From: an uncultured Bacilli bacterium
GTDB taxonomy: Bacteria; Bacillota_I; Bacilli_A; RF39; UBA660
Assembly (NCBI GenBank): GCA_934098745.1
Contig: CAKOPG010000006.1
Span: 1-64,000, forward strand
Length of the DNA stretch: 64,000 bases
Direction: 5' to 3'
Shown here: piece after piece, positions 61,463 to 64,000 of the stretch
Numbering within the stretch: position 1 is the first letter of the stretch
Layout of the letters: each line of letters begins with the position of its first letter
Notes under the pieces: model-generated
Told to the model about the DNA's origin: nothing
Database searches by the model: none
The model's input: only the letters and a program-made list of their open reading frames with translations
Program-made: the position numbers and the translations under genes

Positions 61463-63479
61463 ATATATTTTTAAAATATTAGCCATAATAGTCTTAATTT
61501 ATGCCATTTTAATAACAAAGTTTACAATAAAAACGAGTATTTTTACTGGTGAAGAGAAAGAATTTGTTGGCTTGGTTTATAAAGTAAAACAAAAAGAAGA
61601 CAAAACAACCATTTATATTAAAGGAAAAGAAAAATTGATTATTAACTACTATCAACCGTTAACAGAAAATATATCGTTAGGAGATACCATTAAAATTATT
61701 GGCACTTTAGAAAAACCAAAAAATAATACCATACCAAATTTATTTAATTATAAAAAATACCTTTATAATAATAAAATATATTATATGGTTAATGCCCAAA
61801 GTATTACAAAAATTGCCAACAATACCAAGATCATATATTACATAAAACAAAAAATATCAAGTAGAATAAATAAAATAGATAATTCCAGTGAATATATCAA
61901 AATATTTATTTTGGGGGATACATCATCACTAGAAAATAACATAATTGAAAGTTATCGTGAAAATGGTGTATCACATCTATTTTCTATCTCAGGTATGCAC
62001 ATAAGTCTTTTTGCAACAATCATCTTGTATTTTTTAAAGAAAATATCTTATAACAATTTATATAATTACTCGGTGGTAATAGTTTTTTTAATATTTTATT
62101 CATTTCTTATTGATTCTTCAGCTTCAGTTATAAGAAGTTTAATAATGTATATTTTATTTTCTATCAACAAAATTTTAAATTTAAAAATAAAAAAAATTGA
62201 TATTATGTGTATCACATTAATAATAATATTGATTATTAATCAATATTATATATATGATATATCTTTTCAATATTCATATAGTATATCATTTTCCTTAGTA
62301 CTATTTAGTAATAAAATAAAAAAAATAAATTCCAAAATTATGTTATCATTATATACATCTTTAATTTCATTTCTTATTTCTTTCCCGATTTGTATTTATA
62401 ATTTTTATCAAGTTAATTTCTTCTCAATTATTTTAAATATTTTTTTAATTCCTTTCGTAAGTATTATTATATTTCCATTATCACTAATAACCTTTATAAT
62501 ACCCAAATTAAGTATAATATTAAATATTTTTATTAATATAATGCAGTCAATAACTTTATTAATATCCAAATACAATATAGGAATAGTTTCATTTTCAAAA
62601 CCATCTGTTATAGTAGTTTTTATTTATTACATATTAATCATATTATTTCTATATAATAAAAAAAATATTTATATATTTATCTTAATTTTAAGTCATAAAT
62701 TATATATATTTTTTAATCAAACAATGGAAGTTACCTATTTAGATGTTGGTCAGGGAGATTCTGCTTTAATACATTTTCCTTACAACAAACTAAATATTTT
62801 AATAGATACTGGTGGCATTATAAATAGTAAATATCAAATTGCAAAAAATAAAACAATTCCATACTTAAAAAGTGTAGGTATTACCAAAATAGATTATTTA
62901 ATATTAACTCATGGAGACTTTGATCACATGGGCGAGGCAATAAATTTTGTTAATAATTTTAAAGTAGTCAAAGTTATTCTTAATTGTGGTTCTTATAACG
63001 ATTTAGAAAAAGATTTAATTAAAGTATTAGATAAAAAGAAAACAGAATATTATTCGTGTATTAAAGAACTAAATATTGATAACAATAAATTATATTTTTT
63101 AAATACAAAAGAATATGACAATGAAAATGATAATAGTAATGTTATTTATACAGAAGTAAATGGTTTTAAGCTTTTATTTATGGGGGATGCATCTATAACT
63201 ACTGAAAAAGAAATATTAAAAGGATATAATCTACCTAATATAGATGTATTAAAAGTAGGCCATCATGGTTCAAATACAAGTAGTAGTAAATATTTTATAG
63301 ATAGTATTAATCCTAAGTATTCTCTAATTAGTGTTGGTAAAAATAATAGATATGGCCATCCGAATAAAGAGGTGTTAAATAATCTAGAAAATTCAAAAAT
63401 ATATAGAACAGATCAAGATGGAAGCATTATGCTTAAGATAAAAAATAATAAATTAGAAATTGAGACATGTAGCCCATAG
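61404..63479 (+). CDS. comEC: ComEC/Rec2 DNA uptake channel
   Basis: A 691-residue polytopic protein. An N-terminal OB-like exported domain (about 40-130) is followed by the Competence domain with about eight helices (SGMHISLFA motif) and a C-terminal metallo-beta-lactamase domain (VGQGDSALIHF, LILTHGDFDHMGE, KVGHHGSNTSSS) thought to degrade one DNA strand. It passes single-stranded DNA across the membrane with ComEA. The start ATG 61404 lies deep inside comEA with only a weak ribosome site; translation may begin a few codons later at TTG 61416. Confidence 0.93.
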   Translation: MLKVLEKNYTKKLKYILQHRYIFKILAIIVLIYAILITKFTIKTSIFTGEEKEFVGLVYKVKQKEDKTTIYIKGKEKLIINYYQPLTENISLGDTIKIIGTLEKPKNNTIPNLFNYKKYLYNNKIYYMVNAQSITKIANNTKIIYYIKQKISSRINKIDNSSEYIKIFILGDTSSLENNIIESYRENGVSHLFSISGMHISLFATIILYFLKKISYNNLYNYSVVIVFLIFYSFLIDSSASVIRSLIMYILFSINKILNLKIKKIDIMCITLIIILIINQYYIYDISFQYSYSISFSLVLFSNKIKKINSKIMLSLYTSLISFLISFPICIYNFYQVNFFSIILNIFLIPFVSIIIFPLSLITFIIPKLSIILNIFINIMQSITLLISKYNIGIVSFSKPSVIVVFIYYILIILFLYNKKNIYIFILILSHKLYIFFNQTMEVTYLDVGQGDSALIHFPYNKLNILIDTGGIINSKYQIAKNKTIPYLKSVGITKIDYLILTHGDFDHMGEAINFVNNFKVVKVILNCGSYNDLEKDLIKVLDKKKTEYYSCIKELNIDNNKLYFLNTKEYDNENDNSNVIYTEVNGFKLLFMGDASITTEKEILKGYNLPNIDVLKVGHHGSNTSSSKYFIDSINPKYSLISVGKNNRYGHPNKEVLNNLENSKIYRTDQDGSIMLKIKNNKLEIETCSP

Positions 63480-63491
63480 AAAGGAGTAGAT

Positions 63492-64000
63492 ATGAATTAT
63501 TACAATGAGATAAAAAACAAATTAATTGATAATGAAATATATTCAAAAGTAAAAGATTATTCAAAAGAAAGACATAAAGTTATTACATACTTTGAGGTTG
63601 GTGAATTGCTGGATGAAGCTGGTAGTAGGTATGGAGATAATATTTTAAATGATTATTCAAATAGATTGGTTGTTGAGCTTGGGAAAAAGTATAATGAGAG
63701 AACATTGAGACGTATTAGACAATATTATAGAATATTCAAAGATAAAAATGGTCACCACTGGCGACCAAATTGTCTTGGAGCCATTATTCCGAATTATTAT
63801 CTATTAAAGATGAAAATGAATTGATATATTACATTAATGTTGCATATGAAAGAAATTTATCTAAAAGAGAATTAAGAGAAAAAATTAAAAGCAAGGAATA
63901 TCAAAGAATGCCAATTGAAACTAAAAACGAAGTAGTTTCTAAAAATAAAGTTGAAGTAAAAGATTTAGTGCCAAATCTAATATTAATTAGAAATAAAAAT
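63492..64000 (+). pseudogene. DUF1016 (YhcG-type) gene with a frameshift, truncated by the window end
   Basis: The first 93 or so codons (to 63767) encode the DUF1016 N-terminal domain: ERHKVITYFEVGELLDEA, then NERTLRRIRQYYRIFKD, then HWRP. The frame then runs into non-matching residues and a stop at 63824. From 63769 the next frame continues the family sequence (LSWSHYSELLSIKDENELIYYI) to the window edge. Adding one A in CCAAATTG restores a continuous WRPKLSWSHY, so a single-base loss in an A run is the cause. The family carries a PD-(D/E)XK nuclease at its C-terminus. Real pseudogene, slippage site or sequencing error are all possible. Confidence 0.85.

Overview
The window is a strongly AT-rich, densely coding bacterial chromosome segment. 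It has Firmicutes-type Shine-Dalgarno sites (AGGAGG), TTGACA/TATAAT promoters, a T-box riboswitch, the gene order era-yqzL-recO, and CCA-encoding tRNA genes. TGA is used as a stop (for example at the end of priA), so this is the standard bacterial code and not the mycoplasma code. A ClpB without its N-terminal domain, an arginine deiminase operon and many small membrane proteins suggest a host-associated, gut-type member of the Bacilli (Erysipelotrichia or RF39-like). That placement is inference.

Layout. 1-3.4 kb: the end of what looks like a type VII secretion accessory locus, with a repeat-bearing transglutaminase-like protein, a leucine-rich-repeat protein and a DUF4176 protein. 3.4-6.8 kb: truA, then a membrane thioredoxin-like protein, a PH-domain protein, a three-LysM protein and a membrane protein. 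6.8-11.4 kb: a TetR regulator divergent from an MMPL/RND exporter and its secreted heptad-repeat partner. 11.5-13.3 kb: tRNA-Cys, an unknown membrane protein and an SDR oxidoreductase. 13.4-16 kb: clpB and hsp20, divergent across a CIRCE-like operator. 16-20.1 kb: a small unknown, priA and an rRNA uracil methyltransferase. 20.1-23.9 kb: an accessory stretch (membrane protein, PAP2 phosphatase, Nudix, DUF1848, CsaA-like). 24-29.3 kb: an ABC transporter with a linked two-component system. 29.3-34.3 kb: arcABCD. 34.4-38 kb: an ispE-like kinase (minus strand) and T-box-leuS. 38.3-40.8 kb: a thioester/CnaB surface adhesin with its own sortase. 40.9-45 kb: MarR plus a heterodimeric ABC exporter. 45.2-48.5 kb: vanZ-like, ybeY, cdd, era, yqzL, recO. 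48.5-49 kb: five minus-strand tRNA genes. 49.2-52.8 kb: two large coiled-coil proteins and a small DUF1292-like protein. 52.9-53.8 kb: rplM-rpsI. 54 kb: tRNA-Glu and an HD-domain protein. 54.9-59 kb: pyrG, a glycolipid-type glycosyltransferase and glyA. 59-63.5 kb: a Big_2 surface protein, comEA and comEC. The right edge holds a frameshifted DUF1016 (YhcG-type) gene that runs off the window.

How the genes work together. arcABCD imports arginine and converts it to ornithine, ammonia, CO2 and ATP. clpB and hsp20 form a disaggregation/holdase pair probably under HrcA. The ABC transporter and its sensor kinase/response regulator look like a stress or antimicrobial-peptide detoxification module with tandem regulator boxes at its promoter. 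MarR with the two half-ABC genes looks like a drug-responsive exporter. The adhesin and sortase form a self-contained cell-wall anchoring unit.

The least explained and most interesting pieces are the tandem coiled-coil pair with a shared C-terminal aromatic-proline motif, the repeat-flanked transglutaminase at the left edge, and the diverged CIRCE element.
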